From positions 1,701,501 to 1,765,500 of the forward strand of contig OZ025889.1 of NCBI GenBank assembly GCA_964019415.1: a stretch of 64,000 nucleotides of DNA, written 5' to 3'. The notes below the pieces were generated by a model, which had not been told where the DNA came from, ran no database searches, and saw only the letters and a program-made list of their open reading frames with translations. Each line of letters opens with the position of its first letter. Positions within the stretch are counted from its first letter, which is position 1. The translations under genes and the position numbers were made by a program. Of this stretch, positions 63,036 through 64,000 are shown in pieces. The DNA comes from Ianthella basta. Its lineage: Eukaryota; Porifera; Demospongiae; Verongiida; Ianthellidae.

Positions 63036-64000
63036 CTGCAAGGTGTAAAATGCAACACATATTACCTGTTAACGTACATTATATTTACAATACCTCGAGC
63101 ATAGTACAACGTAAGACACGCATGCTTCTTACACCACTCACATTCATACAAATGCAGTTTTCTAGTATACATGCAAAATACATATAGGTATGACAATTAC
63201 TATAATCTGGGGTTGGGTAAGCATAAGAGGATTTATGTCAAGATGCAGAATGCATTACTGTGATGTAGAGGGGTGGTGTGCAAGGGGGTTGGGCCAACAT
63301 CATGTGTTGCAATATGGCTGAATCAGTGTATTTCTGACATACATCTAATGAGCAGAGCTCACAATGGGATGGCAGTTTCTGGTGCTCATGATTAGTTGAT
63401 CTGCATGAGAGCAAAAGCTTGGGAAATGTCCTAAAGACAGGGGCGAGCCCCGCAGACCCATAGCAGCCTTTGCAAGCAATTTACAATGTTAGAGACAGAA
63501 CAAAATGCACACACCCTTATCTGGAGGACTGTGCAAGTGCTGCTGTGTAAGTGGACTCTTTGGCAACTGACAAAGATCAAATTTCCACAATGGGAGCCAT
63601 GTTTGCACAATCATCTGAGGTTCTAAACACATGCATCTATTTCAGCCAGCAAGGATGCAGGCCAGGAACGGCTGAAGTGTTGTACATAGCTAGTTCTGGC
63701 AATCCACAAGAAACTTTGCCTTACTTTGAATGAGTTAAAATTAAAACCAAGAAAGCATGTAGTCCAGTGGCTAAGCCCAATCCTATGTCTGGTTCCTATG
63801 CTACATACAGAATGGTCTTGTATAATAAGTACAAGGCACTAGCTGCCATGACTTAGAGTAGACACAAGCACTCAGCTTGAACCTAACCGCAAATAGTACC
63901 CTCCTCCGGGGCTATGCATATAATTGGTATAGAAGGGAGTCCATAGTCTCTGTTCATGTTGGCATTGCCATGGTGCAATAGCACACACACATTGCATATC
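63036..64000. other. Intron of gene D to window end
   Basis: It contains the diverged repeat 63640-63870. No exon with plausible splice sites is seen. Confidence 0.5.

Noticed and set aside
63241..63300. Pro/Thr-coding minus-strand stretch as the missing stalk exon of gene D
   Set aside because: No AG acceptor lies at the needed place and the phase would not fit, so it was not called.
1..64000. tRNA, rRNA or CRISPR-like arrays
   Set aside because: No cloverleaf, rRNA stretch or spacer-repeat array was seen. The tandem repeats are microsatellites or satellites.

Overview
The window is animal (metazoan) genomic DNA. The genes are split by GT-AG introns and encode large secreted/membrane proteins built from EMI, EGF, Sushi (CCP), Ig and ephrin-receptor/GCC2-like cysteine repeats. 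The spaces between exons hold many short palindromic transposons. Compact introns, many small foldback elements and unfamiliar mosaic receptors suggest an early-branching invertebrate such as a sponge. That taxonomic guess is inference, not something the sequence proves.

The window is dominated by four head-to-tail paralogous genes, all on the minus strand, here called A, B, C and D from left to right. Gene A (11183 down to 642, running off the left edge) shows its signal peptide, EMI and first three EGF exons. Gene B (28744 to 13674) and gene C (58103 to 34492) appear complete, each with 17 coding exons that I could join in one open frame. They predict about 2455 and 2487 residues. Gene D (63035 to 62384, entering from the right edge) shows only its transmembrane and cytoplasmic exons. 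Exon lengths and intron phases match almost exactly between copies.

The predicted protein order is: signal peptide, EMI domain, five or six EGF-type exons, two Sushi domains, one EGF, an unrecognised module of about 440 residues, a single 3.66-kb exon (coiled coil, Cys-rich hydrophobic stretch, two polybasic sites, two Ig domains, possible SEA-like region), three ephrin-receptor/GCC2-like repeats, one transmembrane helix and a cytoplasmic tail. B and C are very alike through the middle and membrane-proximal exons. They differ strongly at the N-terminus and in the transmembrane/tail exons. This mosaic pattern is expected of a tandem receptor family shaped by unequal crossing-over or gene conversion.

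The rest is introns and three intergenic spacers (11.2-13.7, 28.7-34.5 and 58.1-62.4 kb). The first two spacers are diverged copies of one another. They and the long introns carry non-autonomous DNA transposons: pogo/Tigger-like, piggyBac-like (TTAA-flanked), a terminal-inverted-repeat element with a broken THAP gene, several foldback elements of 0.2-1.0 kb, a 22-bp satellite with nearby CRE-type palindromes, and long GT microsatellites.
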